A stretch of 38,968 bases of DNA, from contig NMRA01000197.1 in the NCBI GenBank assembly GCA_002633005.1, positions 393,276-432,243 of the forward strand. The letters are read 5' to 3'. Both the position numbers and the translations under genes were made by a program. Of the stretch, positions 1 to 11,200 are shown in pieces; within the stretch, counting starts at the first letter, position 1, and every line of letters begins with the position of its first letter. Under the pieces are notes generated by a model. It was not told the DNA's origin and did no database searches. It worked only from the letters and a program-made list of their open reading frames with translations. Source of the stretch: Phoronis australis. Taxonomy: Eukaryota; Phoronida; Phoronidae.

Positions 1-400
1 AAAAAAAAACAGCAGAGTTTTTCAAACTTTTATTACAACCAATTTTAAAACTGCTCTCTGACTCAGAACTTGACAGCTACATATAGTACGAGACCATAAA
101 TTTGATGTCTGACCTCTGCAACACGTGAAGCTTGCACGCGCGCACTTAAGCAGGGTCACATCTTGAAACAGTTTTATTCTAGTGGAGGCTGCGTGGTCAC
201 AGGTCGTGTGCGCACCGCAGGACGGCACGGGGCTATTACTCAGCAATTTTGTAAATTTAATAGTGAATGACTAATCTGAGGGCAAGAGAACCTTTGTTGG
301 GATCATCCGCTGTTATGACGTTTTCACAGTCATTTAGCGACGTGACGATAAAGCTCTTTGAAAAGGGCTACGCGTTCCGAGTATGAGTGTCGTGTCGGGA
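1..400. other. Intergenic edge, possible 3' end of a minus-strand transcript
   Basis: On the minus strand an AATAAA (plus-strand TTTATT at about 30-35) lies ~20 bases before an A/T run at the window edge, the layout of a poly(A) site. No coding exon is visible, so the call is weak. Confidence 0.15.
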
Positions 401-419
401 TTTAGATCGCCAGGTAAGA

Positions 420-578
420 TTAACCGCCCAGGGCGGTTGACTGTCGTAATAAGCGCCCATGTTCGGTTAACCGCCCATCCCCTACTTTAGGTGGATTTTC
501 GATTTAACCGCCCACTGCTCGGTTAACCGCCCTCCCCCGATTTTTTGGGTTCGCCAATTTAACCGCCCAGGGCGTTAA
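420..578 (+). repeat. Cluster of TTAACCGCCC motifs
   Basis: Five exact copies of TTAACCGCCC start at 420, 467, 504, 523 and 559. Inverted GGGCGGTT at 431 and GGGCGTTAACC at 569 lie in the same 160 bp. Spacing is uneven (47, 37, 19, 36), so this is not a simple tandem repeat. It could be transposon end sequence or a cluster of binding sites. Confidence 0.6.
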
Positions 579-1404
579 CCCGAACGATTACGGTAACAAA
601 GAAGAATACAACTTTTATTTTTTACAAAATTAAAATACCTTACATTTTGGGGGTTGATTTGTCATAGAAACCAAACAAAAAGACTAATCGAATCCTAACA
701 GTGTTTTTGAGGTAACTGGTGAAGTTTTCATTTAAAAAAAGTTTCATTAAAATCGACTGAGGGGTTATTTTGCTATGAATGTACTTTTCTTAAAAATGAA
801 ATTTTGACGTAAAAAAGGTGTTAGTGTAATAATAATAATAGTGGTACATAAATATAAAACATATTTTTATAATATTCTCTGTTGACAAAGCTTAAAGTTT
901 TTGATATGAAAGCCATTGAATAAGGTTTGATATAACATTAACCCAACTATATGTAAACATGTCATCTTAATACTTTTCTGATTACAGTGCACTGTTGATA
1001 AACAGTGCACTGTTGATAAACAGTAGGTGGTTGTTGGCAAAAGTCACTCTAGTTACTTACTTGTCTTTCAGCCATAAATTTCCTGTGTAGGTTGCATGTG
1101 GTTTTACTAAACAAGTCAAGTTTAAATTAAACTTGTTTGTCACAAACTGTTGTAGAGGCTACTTTTATTTCAACATCACATTTGAACAGTTTGCACATAT
1201 GGAATACAGGGCTTTAGTTTTCACAAATGTGTTGTGTTGGCAACAAATTGTAAACTGAAAATAAAACTCTTCAGGATTTTTGGCATAAAATGACATTTTG
1301 TAAAAATTTAAATTCAAAACTAAGACTTAAACACTATAAGACTTTAAGACAAGACTATCCGGTATAGAAAACAATAATAATTGTAAGTCACAAAATAGGT
1401 AGTT
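579..1404. other. AT-rich intergenic DNA
   Basis: No exon or RNA gene seen. The only structure is an 18-bp direct duplication around 986-1022 (CAGTGCACTGTTGATAAA twice). Confidence 0.4.
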
Positions 1405-2027
1405 CAGCGTTCGACGCTTAGCTAAACGACAAGTCGCATTTGGCGACCTGGCAAAAATCCCAGGTCGCGAAATCTGAGGTCGCCAAAACTGGAAATCTGC
1501 AGTGCTTACGAATTCTGGGGATCTTATTCAGCTTCAAACTTCGTTGACCAAAAATAAAATCGGACGGTCCGTCATGCCTCTCGCCGCTCTGAATTTTGCC
1601 CATGAATGCTATGCTAATTGCTCATTGGCTAACTCCACTTACTTCATTATTCCTCCTGCTGATGACCGACAAATGAGCTTGAAACTGATGGCACAAATTT
1701 CGCCAATCAAACTGCCTGATTTTTGCCGAACAATTCTGACTTCTGTCCGTTTACTTCCTGTTGTAATTTAAACGTGGTGGCAAATGTGCTGAATTCGCGA
1801 AATAAACGGAACAATTGTGAACGAAGGTAGTAAACTTAGGAAAACTCAGGCTGTTAGTAATGTAATGTTTGGAAATCAACACGAACCTTGAAATGAATTT
1901 AGGGGGAATTATTGTCTGACTTTGATACTCGCAGTGGTGACCTCGTTGCATCTTGGAATTTTTCCCATATTGCCAAACACAATCTGAGGTCGCATTGGCC
2001 ACCTGCAGGTCGCCAAATCAAACGCTG
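1405..2027. mobile_element. 623-bp non-autonomous inverted-repeat element
   Basis: The ends match as inverted repeats: CAGCGTTCGA at 1405 and TCAAACGCTG ending at 2027. Both subterminal regions carry several GGTCGCC/GGCGACC copies (about 1438-1490 and 1985-2015), a usual transposase-site layout. No transposase ORF and no clear target duplication were found. The terminal CAG fits hAT-like elements, but the superfamily is not settled. Confidence 0.5.
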
Positions 2028-3571
2028 CAGTTAAGTTTTAAATTTAAGACTTTTAACTCTCAAAAGACATACGTAAATTTCGCTCCACATAACTTTTTGT
2101 GAAAGATGATTAAACCTCACTTTTCATGAACCAGAGCCAGACAAGGGAGGACACAGGATAGATAAGGGGAACTGCCTACCTCTTGGTTCCATGACCTCAA
2201 TCAGACAGACCTAACAAACAAGTGAATCTGGAAAACCACATCATTACAAGAACCAATAGGCAAAGTGATTCAGATTTAAGAAATTTTGATGACAGCTGAA
2301 CCCTCTAATATGTTTTAACCAGCATAAAAAGATAGCTTGGTCAGATAAGAAACACTTCAGGCTGTTCTGGCTAGCAGTTGTGGAATGTTGTTTAATACTG
2401 ACAAATGACTATTGGATATAGGATGTCGTATGGGGGTCAACTGCAATTTCTGAAGGAAAAATCTCCCTAGCAGTAAGCGTAGGGCATTTTTTCCTGTGTA
2501 CGTAAAGAGGGTGAGGGCTTGGTCCCCTGGGAGCCCCTAATTCTGCTTGTGAACGGACAGAATGTAAAGTGTTTTCACATTTGAGTGAGTGTGAATGAAT
2601 TAGCCAAACAACCTTTCCTTCCAACCCTCCCCCCACCCCCCACCCCCCACCCACACATACTTATTTCACCCCCTTGGTCATCACCAATCATATTGCCCAA
2701 CAAATCTTACAGTTTCCCTATGAGAGTCCTTTCCTCTTCACTCCCTCAACATCAAAATGTTATTTTCAAGCATCAAAATCCTGTTTTAGCATAGTTGATA
2801 TCTCTTTATCATCCTATGTGTGAAAGGCAACTAGTGAATTAAACACAAGGAGAAATTTGTTTGAGTTAACGATTTGAAATTATTTTACTGAAATCACTGA
2901 AGATCATCAGTAAAGATAACTCTTAGCACTGTCATGTCACAAATGTAATTCGGTAAAAAGTCGGAAAGCATGTCATCATGAATTAAACACAATAAAAGGA
3001 TAATGTTTCTGGAAGTGTAGAGCTTGACTTTTCACAGTTGATTGAGTCATGTGACCATGTGTTTTGGTAAAATTTAACCAAAAAAGAAAGGTTATTGGTA
3101 ACAAAACAATGGTATCAATAAAATGACCATATTGCATGTAATATAAATGAGTTCAAGATGAAATCTTAAAAATTTTAATACATTTTTCTAAATTATCATT
3201 TTGTTCTTATTTTATGTAACTTCATATTTTTTCATAAAAATCTTAAGATGTCCGTCATGTGTAAAACTGGAACATTTCAAAAACAACTTGTCATAGATCA
3301 GTGCATAAAGTATGGCATCTCAAAGTTTCTTATGAATGTGATCAGCCATTTCTGAGATCCGATGTTCCAAAAGTAGCCAAATTTGGACATTTTTCTAGTG
3401 AAATATATAAAATATCAACATTACACTTAGTCTAGTCTTTACTACAGTAGATTTTTTTGTATTTTAAAGGAATAGTTGCCAATAAAATCACTTGGAATAA
3501 TCTTGGAAACTGAAATGTAGTTGTTTTACATAAGTATATATTAAGAACCATTAGTTCTTTGCCACAGTAAG
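2028..3571. other. Intergenic AT-rich DNA with one C-rich tract
   Basis: No supported gene. It contains the C-run tract at 2625-2652, listed separately. ORFs here are short and unrecognised. Confidence 0.4.
2625..2652 (-). other. G-quadruplex-type G-run tract on the minus strand
   Basis: The + strand shows runs of C (3, 6, 6, 6, 3) separated by single A or T bases. The minus strand therefore has five G-runs with one-base loops, a strong quadruplex pattern. Confidence 0.6.
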
Positions 3572-3703
3572 CAGGTATGTGTCTACTTAGTCACAGTGGT
3601 GGAGCAGGTATGTGTCTACTTAGTCACAGTGGTGGACCAGGTATGTGTCTACTTAGTCACAGTGGTGGAGCAGGTATGTGTCTACTTAGTCACAGTGGTG
3701 GAG
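3572..3703 (+). repeat. 33-bp minisatellite, four copies
   Basis: Four near-identical 33-bp units begin CAGGTATGTGTC. Each carries a perfect splice-donor consensus CAG|GTATGT. The unit is a multiple of three and translates as a repeated MCLLSHSGGAG-type peptide. A coding role is not supported by any flanking gene. Confidence 0.85.
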
Positions 3704-4083
3704 CAGGTCAGACACATTCCTCCCCAGACTCACCATTTGTTTATAACATGTTGAGTGACTCCCACATATGTTCTGAGCCTCTGTGATTACTGGTTGTAAG
3801 TGGTTCATTGAGATTACACTGCTCAGATGTCAGTCAGCTGCATGCTATTTATGGAATTGTTGTGCATGAGGAGGCACAGCCAGTTGTGTGTAGACAAACC
3901 AGGAGGACATTGGTCTGTGAACCTTATCTGTACTATTGTTGAACCAATAACCTGGTTTCAGGTGAGATTTTTTGTTTTGGCTTTCTTTACTTGACATGAA
4001 ATGTATAGTTAATGTAGGAATGTTAGGTATTTGTTACCCATTTATGATATTTACTAGTATGTGGTGTTCAAAAGTGTTGGAAA
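3704..4083. other. Intergenic DNA, nothing recognised
   Basis: No exon, RNA gene or repeat that I can support between the minisatellite and the LINE relic. Confidence 0.3.
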
Positions 4084-4199
4084 ATGGAAAAGATTTCTGT
4101 ATCATACATTGATATCCTCTACTCCACTCCACTTGTTGTCCACAGAATGTCTGCGGTGGAAGTTTTTAAGCATACACATAACATAGTCCCTGGTCTCTT

Positions 4200-5460
4200 G
4201 TGCAATGTTTTGTTCTCAGCCAAACTCCCCCCAGATGTGTCCCTGGAGCCCTTCTTTAACACAATGTCCCTCATATGTCTCCAGCCCTTCGTTCTAAAGC
4301 ACTAACTACCTCGGGATATGTTCCCTTCATTAACACAAGCTCCCTCTAGATATGTCCCCAGCTCTTCATTAAAACAAAGTCCCTCTAGATCGGGGCTTTA
4401 TTCAGGATTTCGAAAATAGGGAGTCCAAAATGGGGTTCCCAATATTCCAGGGTGTCCATGATTCCAACGACGCATTATCCCCACTCCTCACCACCATTTA
4501 CCAGTAACCTCCTCCCCCCCACACACACAGGGTTTTTTTTTACAAAAAAATGTATTGAACAAGGCTTTTACATGTAAGTTTACAGAAACAACTCTCTTGT
4601 AGTGATCTGTTTACTAAAAAATCTGACTGGATCAAGAGTTTTGTGTCTAAATTTACGAAAACAGCCAATAGCTAACCAAACAGGTATTACTGTAACAGAT
4701 ATTACTAATTTGGTTGAATGATGAGTGCAAATTGCTGTTATAAAGTTTACCTATCATCTTAACTAGCTTTATATTATGTACAATGAGTCATCAAAGCTGC
4801 AATTACCAACACAAGAAAAATGCAAAGATGATGCTTAAAAAGATGTCTATGGCAGAGACACTCTGGCAACCAAACACTGCTTATGATTGACAGGTCTACT
4901 AAATACTTTGAAAATAATTTGAACACTGTAACATTTTATATACATTTTATATACATTGTATATTTATTTCTGAGTTGAAAGGGCCAACTTCTCTCTTTCA
5001 TTAACTGGGAGTCCTAGTAATCTTACAATGTGGGTGTCCAAAGGAGAAATTCTGATTGACAGGGCGTCCAAATGATACATTGGGCTTCCTTGTCAGGGCC
5101 TCCAGATTAGTGCTAGGGCATCCAAATGGGGACGCCCGGACGTACGCTGCATGAAGGCCTGCTCCAGATATGCCCACAGCCCTTCTTCAGCACAAACTCC
5201 CTCTAGATATGTCCCCAGCCCTTTATTAACACAAACTCTGTAGGGATATGTCGCCAGCACTTCGTTAACACAAACTCTCTCTTAATATGTCCCCAGCCCT
5301 TCATTAAAACAAACTTCCTCCAGGTATTTCCCCAGTTCTTCGTTAACACAAACACCCTCTACATATGCCCCCCCGGTCCTTTGTTAAAACAAATCCCCTC
5401 GAGATATGTCCCATGCAACCCTTAAACACAAACTCCCTCTACACGGTATGTCCCCAAATT
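4200..5460 (+). repeat. ~39-42-bp minisatellite, split by an insertion
   Basis: Diverged tandem units resembling CTTCATTAACACAAACTCCC followed by TCTAGATATGTCCCCAGCC occupy about 4200-4390 and 5162-5460. Copies vary by substitutions and small indels, so the array is old. The 771-bp element at 4391-5161 landed inside one unit. Confidence 0.75.
4391..5161. mobile_element. 771-bp hAT-like non-autonomous transposon
   Basis: It interrupts the minisatellite and is flanked by an 8-bp direct repeat, CTCTAGAT (4383-4390) and CTCCAGAT (5162-5169), 7 of 8 matching. The ends are imperfect inverted repeats (CGGGGCTTTATTCAGGAT against CAGGCCTTCATGCAGCGT). An 8-bp duplication fits hAT. Internal phrases such as GTCCAAAATGGGGTTCCCAA recur at about 37460, marking a family. 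No transposase seen. Confidence 0.6.
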
Positions 5461-5625
5461 CATTACAACCATATTGACTGGATTACCATTCACCTGAGTC
5501 ACAAAGGGGCTTCTCTGTGGAACAATCTTCCTGAAAGTGTAAGATGCAGAAATCTTCACATTCGTGACTACCTAACTTTTTATACCAAAGTTTTGAATAC
5601 CAACTGTGCCAAATTCGATGGGTGA

Positions 5626-6343
5626 GTCCCTTGTTTCAAGTAATTTGAGAACCCGTCACTCCCACTAAATGACACCTGTTACTGATGCAGTGGTCCCACT
5701 CCCGAAGAATTGGTTATCAAATCACTTTTAAATCAGGGACCCACCTATCTGACTATTACCACCAAATTTTGTCATTTGATATTTGATAAGTCTTGTAGAG
5801 TATAGAGTTGTTTGTACCTTGGTGGTCCTGTTTTGCACCCAATTTATTACAAGCCTTATTTATTTATTTATTCTCTGTACGTAGTCCTATCTTTTGCCCA
5901 CTCATATTTGATGCTGCTCACAAGCACCTGTGCTATTGTTATGTTTGTTTTAACTGTCAGACTGATGTACAATAAGCATTTTACTGAATACTTACTTGAT
6001 TGGTGTACTGTTGATCAATGAGGACACTAGATAAAGTGTGTTTTTGTTCCAAAATTATATTATTATAATTCAAGATCTTAATTACTGAGAACTTAGTAAT
6101 AGCATTTTCAGACCATTTAATCAAAAGACACACATCTTGTAAGAGACCTTGTTTATAGCAGCAGTGATTAATTTTTAGCAGAAAGTGGAGTTGTGTTTTG
6201 ACATTGATTTTTGCTCTGAGTGACTAGATTTTTGGTCTGAGCCACTAGATGGGTGGTGCCGAAACAAACTAGCTCCTTACTGGAATTACCTATTTGTAGA
6301 CAGCTTATCTGTATGGCTGAAATGCTAGCTATTGCTAGCCATA
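5626..6343. other. Intergenic AT-rich DNA
   Basis: No supported gene or RNA. The ORF at 5812-6021 is hydrophobic but has no recognisable family and no splice context. Confidence 0.3.
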
Positions 6344-6771
6344 TAAGTCCCGTTTAGATATCAACTTTTGGCCCGGCGCAACTGACACGGAGCAAATTGA
6401 CCCGTGTCAAGCGACCGTTTATACACACAACTCACTAACTGTGGCAAGATGGAAATTAAAGGCTGGAGAGACTGGATCACACATATGCAGGTTTACAAAT
6501 GACGAGAGTTGCAGAGATAAAGAACCCGTACGTAGGTCATTGCACAAGCGCAGTAGACATGATCCTTTCCGCCTTACTCCAATTTCGCGTTTAGACTTAT
6601 GATTGACACGGCGCAAGATGTACGAGCGCAAATTACTCTACCTCACAAACATGTGGCAAAAATTTGTCACCGCGGTGTCAATTTGCACCGTGTCAGTTCG
6701 TTTACACACTGGAACAACTTGTTCCGTGTCAGCTGATCCGTGTCAACTTTGTAAGTGTGTTAACGGCACTA
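6344..6771. mobile_element. 428-bp mariner-like MITE with GACACGG repeats
   Basis: The ends TAAGTCCCGTTTAGA and (reverse complement of the 3' end) TAGTGCCGTTAACA form imperfect inverted repeats. A TA lies outside each end (6342-6343 and 6772-6773), as for Tc1/mariner. Both subterminal regions carry GACACGG or its complement CCGTGTC several times in mirrored order. No transposase is encoded. Confidence 0.5.
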
Positions 6772-8088
6772 TAGTCAGTGAAACTGCTGGGTTAGGGGCC
6801 ACTCAGCATGTGAGATTGATATTATATGTTTAGTATTGTTGAATCAGCTGGATGTCACCCAGTTAAGCCTTCAAAGATTACTGGCACTTAGTAAATGTGT
6901 TGTCTAGATATGGCGTAGTTATGGAATGAAAACAAAAAAATGCTGATGACTAAACTTGTTCACTATCATCTACAGAGCTATTTGAAATTTTTCAATTCCT
7001 GCACATAATCGAAGATAGCTCCCTCTCCGGGTTTTTTTAATTACCAAGAGTAGTAATTGTATGTAATTAACTTTTCTTAGTCATGGTCGCAATTTGCTAT
7101 TCATTTTTCACATTTAGCCACCAAATAATTTTGTTCAAGTGCATTTTTGTAACTTTTATGGATTAGTCATTGGTGTGTTCTGGAGCAGAGTTGCAGGATG
7201 TGTGGCTTGTAGTGAGTACAGTAGTTGAATTTTGTGTGTTGGACCTGTCAGCCAGAGGTTGTATCATAACATGATGGATGGTGTTAGACCTCCAGTCAGC
7301 CAGGTTGGACCATCAGTACATGATGGATGATGTTACCCTCATTCTCCACATGTTGGTACTACAGGTTAAATCTTCACATTTTTGGTTTGCACCAGCTGAG
7401 TTTACAGACACTTCACACTCAGACACAGCAGTGTGATGTAAAAACCGTAGTTTGCCAACTTAGATGTAAAGTAATTAATGTATATTAATTTTTGTGTATT
7501 TTAGGCCCAGGGTTCTTCTATGTTAGAAGTACCGGCAATGTTCTTTTCAAAGTCTTGTATACAAGCACACGTGGTTCAGCATCATGTATGGGCCTTTTGG
7601 TATATTTTTGGCCTTTCACAGAACTGCCAGCTTATTATTGCTGGAGACGTGTGTTCAGCCTATAAAACGAAACGTCATCACCACTATGTCAACTTCTAGA
7701 GCTTAATTGGCCTTTACCAGTGACCAACTGTCAAATTTGTCAAATTTCAAGCATCACATTTATTGTGTCTAAAATACAATGTGTGATCAGTATGTGGGAT
7801 TTGTTAAGGACTGTGGTTGGATTAACCATGTCAGTGTTTAATTGACTACATCAACATCAATTGTGTTTTAACAGATGAGTCAAGCTTCACTCACATGCAT
7901 TTTTGGTTTTATTCAAATGTTTCGTGGAATGCCATCAGCTTCATGTCAAGATGTATAGACATAAATGTGCGCATATAATACAGTACACAATGGCTTTTTC
8001 AGCACCTACTTTGAGTAGTACTTTATATTGTTGTATTTGAATGTCTTTGGTCATGGTGTCAATTTCAACAGTTTGTTTATTCTTTCAG
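6772..8088. other. Region upstream of gene A
   Basis: It should hold the 5' non-coding exon and promoter of gene A, because coding exon 1 starts with an acceptor. I could not identify either. A near-duplicate phrase CATGATGGATG recurs at about 7270 and 7320. Confidence 0.3.
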
Positions 8089-8271
8089 GTAGTCTGCCAA
8101 GATGTCCCGGCCTCACACTCCACAGGCAAAAGCTACCACTTTTTTGGAAATGTCCAATATCCCTCCAGCCATATTGACTGAACAGAGTTTTCGACTTGAC
8201 CACATTGACTTTGTTCCCAACTGTCTCCAAAAAGGCAGTGCTTTTGAAGCCCCCAAGTTTGAGAAGTTTGA
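8089..8271 (+). CDS. Gene A coding exon 1 with 13 bases of 5' UTR
   Basis: The acceptor TTTATTCTTTCAG ends at 8088, so at least one non-coding exon must lie upstream. The UTR part carries an in-frame TAG, then ATG at 8102. It encodes residues 1-56 plus two bases of Asp57. The donor is GAGTAAGT. The N-terminal ~55 residues lie outside the repeated units. Confidence 0.8.
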
Positions 8272-11200
8272 GTAAGTCATTTTGAACAGCACTTTAGTGG
8301 AGGCCAAATATGTCAATTTTAAACTGGCTAGTTTAAAAGTTTCTTGCATTTTGTGATATTATGAAAATTGTAAGATTAGTCGAAATGCCTGAAAAGTGTT
8401 CCAGCCTAAAGTGTCTATTAACCATCCCACTGTTGAGGGCAATTGCATTTGATTTTGACCATTTAATTCAGCTATAGAATTGGTATCTACTAATATGCGC
8501 CACATATTTATCTGGATGAGGTTTGGTAGATGTGTTCCTATCAAGCTGATAACGTATGACAACGAATTTCGGACCTGTCCGACTACTGGTGTGCTACCCA
8601 GTGGCAATTTTTTTACGTTTACATCAGTCTGTAACTTCAAAGATCTACGGATTTTCGTAAAATTTGGCAGATAGGCATTTATTAATGAGGTGACGCTATC
8701 CTCGGGGGTTTTAGGATTAATTAGAGGTATTTTGCGCAACCTAGTGGCCATTTTTATTGTTTTCAAGTCTGCCCCTCAGTCAACCAAACTAGTCTAAGGA
8801 ATATTTTGGAAATTGGCATGTATGTTCCCAATGTGAAGAGGACAGCTAACGATGATTTTTCGACTACCTCAACTACTGTGGCGCCTCCTAGTGGCATTTG
8901 TTATTCCCATGGCTGTAGCTTCTAAACCCTCTACAGGATCTTAATTAAAGTTGAAGTTGACAATGAACGACGTCGAATTTCAGACAGATCCGACAAACAC
9001 TGTGCCCCCCCCCAGTAGCAATTTCATTATTTTATTTTATTTTTCGTTGTCCTCTTTTTCTCTGAAACTGCTTGACGGATTTTTATAAAATTTGGTAAAT
9101 AGCTTTCTATTCAAACGATGACATGTTTCTGTTTTCGAACGGATTCAACAAATTTTGCACCATCTAGTGACCATTGTTATTGTTTTCATGTCTGTTTTTG
9201 GCATCTGCCCCTCTATCAACCAAACCACTCCAAGGATGATTGTGAAAATTGGCATAATATGTTCTCAATGTGAAGACGATGATCAACAATGATTTTCCGA
9301 TGACTTCCGATGCCTCCTAGTGGCAGATGTGTTTTTTGCGTCTATAGTCTTGTAGTGGCAGTTTCATTTCTTTCTGTTTTCCTCGGTTTCTCAGAAGTTT
9401 CTTGACAGAATTTAATGAAATTTGGTAAATAGCTTTGATGACATATACCAATTTTTGGATGGATTCAGTAACCTATAGTCAGAGAACTAACACAGGCCTT
9501 TTTATGAACCCTGATCTCCAGCATTATTGCAGTGGCGGATCTAGGATATCACAAGGGGGGGCCCAACATTTTGTCCGGCTGTAAGCATTTGCGCAAACTG
9601 AACCACGATTGTAGATGCACATAGCACTGAGTGGAAATTTTACCTCTAAAAATCAAGTATTTTCCTTGATTCCTGAAGTATTATCCAAGAAAAAAAGGCA
9701 AAAAAACGGAGAACGTGTCAAATAGAAAAACTTACGGTACCTAAGATTCGAACTCACGACCTGGCGGATAGAGCGGGCGTGCGTTACCACTACACCACCA
9801 CGATTTAACTACTCATTCTTACTAAAAGACCTACTTGTTTATGGTCCACAGCGTTTGCGTGCGAAACCTACTTCTTTTTGTAATGCTTATTACACGTTTT
9901 ATATTTTGCTGTGCCATCAATTCTTAACAAATTTGTTGTATTTAAAATAGTCTTCAAATGCCCAAAAGACGAAATCCGTTTTTCGTGTTGGCAATAATGA
10001 CGGGATTGCTTTGGAAATCGTCTTAAGATAAGGCTTGACAAGGAGAGTATTGCGAGTTTCTTAGTGATTCACTAAGGCTTCGATTAAAATTCACATCTTA
10101 CCAGCAGCTTCTGTTTTTTCATCGTCACTCAGGTTCCAAAAATGAAGCAAATTTTCTTCATTGCACAGTGGAGCAGACGACGGAAACGGAGTCGTAGTGC
10201 GCAGCACCACTGCCGGTCGCCTGGGATATCGCGAGAGAACCTACTTACGAATACGCCNGCCCCCCCCCTAAATCCGCCTATGTATTGAATGGTCAGTTCC
10301 TTCTAACCCCACAAATCACCTCCGACATGTGCAAGGAACTGTTCTGACCAGTTTTATGACAGCATTAGTGCACAAAATCAAAAGTCAATTTTGTAACAGA
10401 AGGTGGATTTATAATTTTAAATTATTCAATTTACCAGTAAGTTATTTTCTTTTAGACCTTGACGTGTTCAGTTAATTTTCGAATGACATCAGCTAATTAT
10501 CTCTCACTGCAGTACTCTCGTATCAAGAGCCAATGATTGGCTCAAGCAGCAGACTAGTGTAAATGTTAAAATGGTGGAAACTGTAACCATAAATGCCAGA
10601 AATGGTGAGGCTGATCCTGACGACTATCAAGTATACGACCGCAGTGTGGGCGTGCTCAGATTTGTTCGCATTCTCAGGTAGGTAATGATTCCAATGGATG
10701 AAGTACCTTAAGGCCCTTGTAGGACTTGACAAAATGTCCAACTTTGAAGTGACATGTTGATTTTTATGTGAAACTTACAGATGCAATGCTTTATTCAATG
10801 TTCTTCAAAACGATTGTTTTTAGAGTTCTGGATGAGGGGCTATCAAATAATAGGACTGATATGATTTTCATGAAAAAGGTCAAAAGTTGCTTGAAAACTG
10901 TAGCCGCTTCTTGAACATTAATATTGAATGGAATTAGGTGGACACGTTATTGATACTGTTATTCCACTTTTCGACCAAATTTTGCCAGAAAGACAAAGTC
11001 ACATAACCCAATTAACTGCACTTTGATAAGCATTCAAAAATCAGTTTTTGCAGGTTTTCTTTCTGAGAATATTTACTTTTACTGTGTTGAAATATGTAGT
11101 TTAAATTTGTAGTGTACATATTTGGCTAAATACAGTACATTACGTAGACTTGTTGATGAGGTCCTACAGAACGTGAAGTTTATTAAGCTCTCAGGCTTGA

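Larger units (their letters stand above)
4090..5625 (+). pseudogene. LINE reverse-transcriptase C-terminal relic, interrupted
   Basis: Two separated pieces look like the end of a non-LTR retrotransposon ORF2. At about 4147-4210 the frame reads VEVFKHTHNIVPGLLCNVLF, like the helix before the final block. At 5497-5600 it reads GASLWNNLPESVR followed by YLTFYTKVL, the well-known LWN-LP-R signature at the C-terminus of CR1/Jockey-type reverse transcriptases. Between them lie a minisatellite and a nested transposon, so the element is dead. The upstream RT and endonuclease domains are not visible. Confidence 0.55.

Noticed and set aside
3577-3786. Repeat protein MCLLSHSGGAG
   Set aside because: It is the translation of a 33-bp minisatellite with no splice or promoter context.
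8359-8766. 135-codon minus-strand ORF in gene A intron 1
   Set aside because: It overlaps a degenerate tandem repeat, has no family motif, and opposes a well-supported gene.
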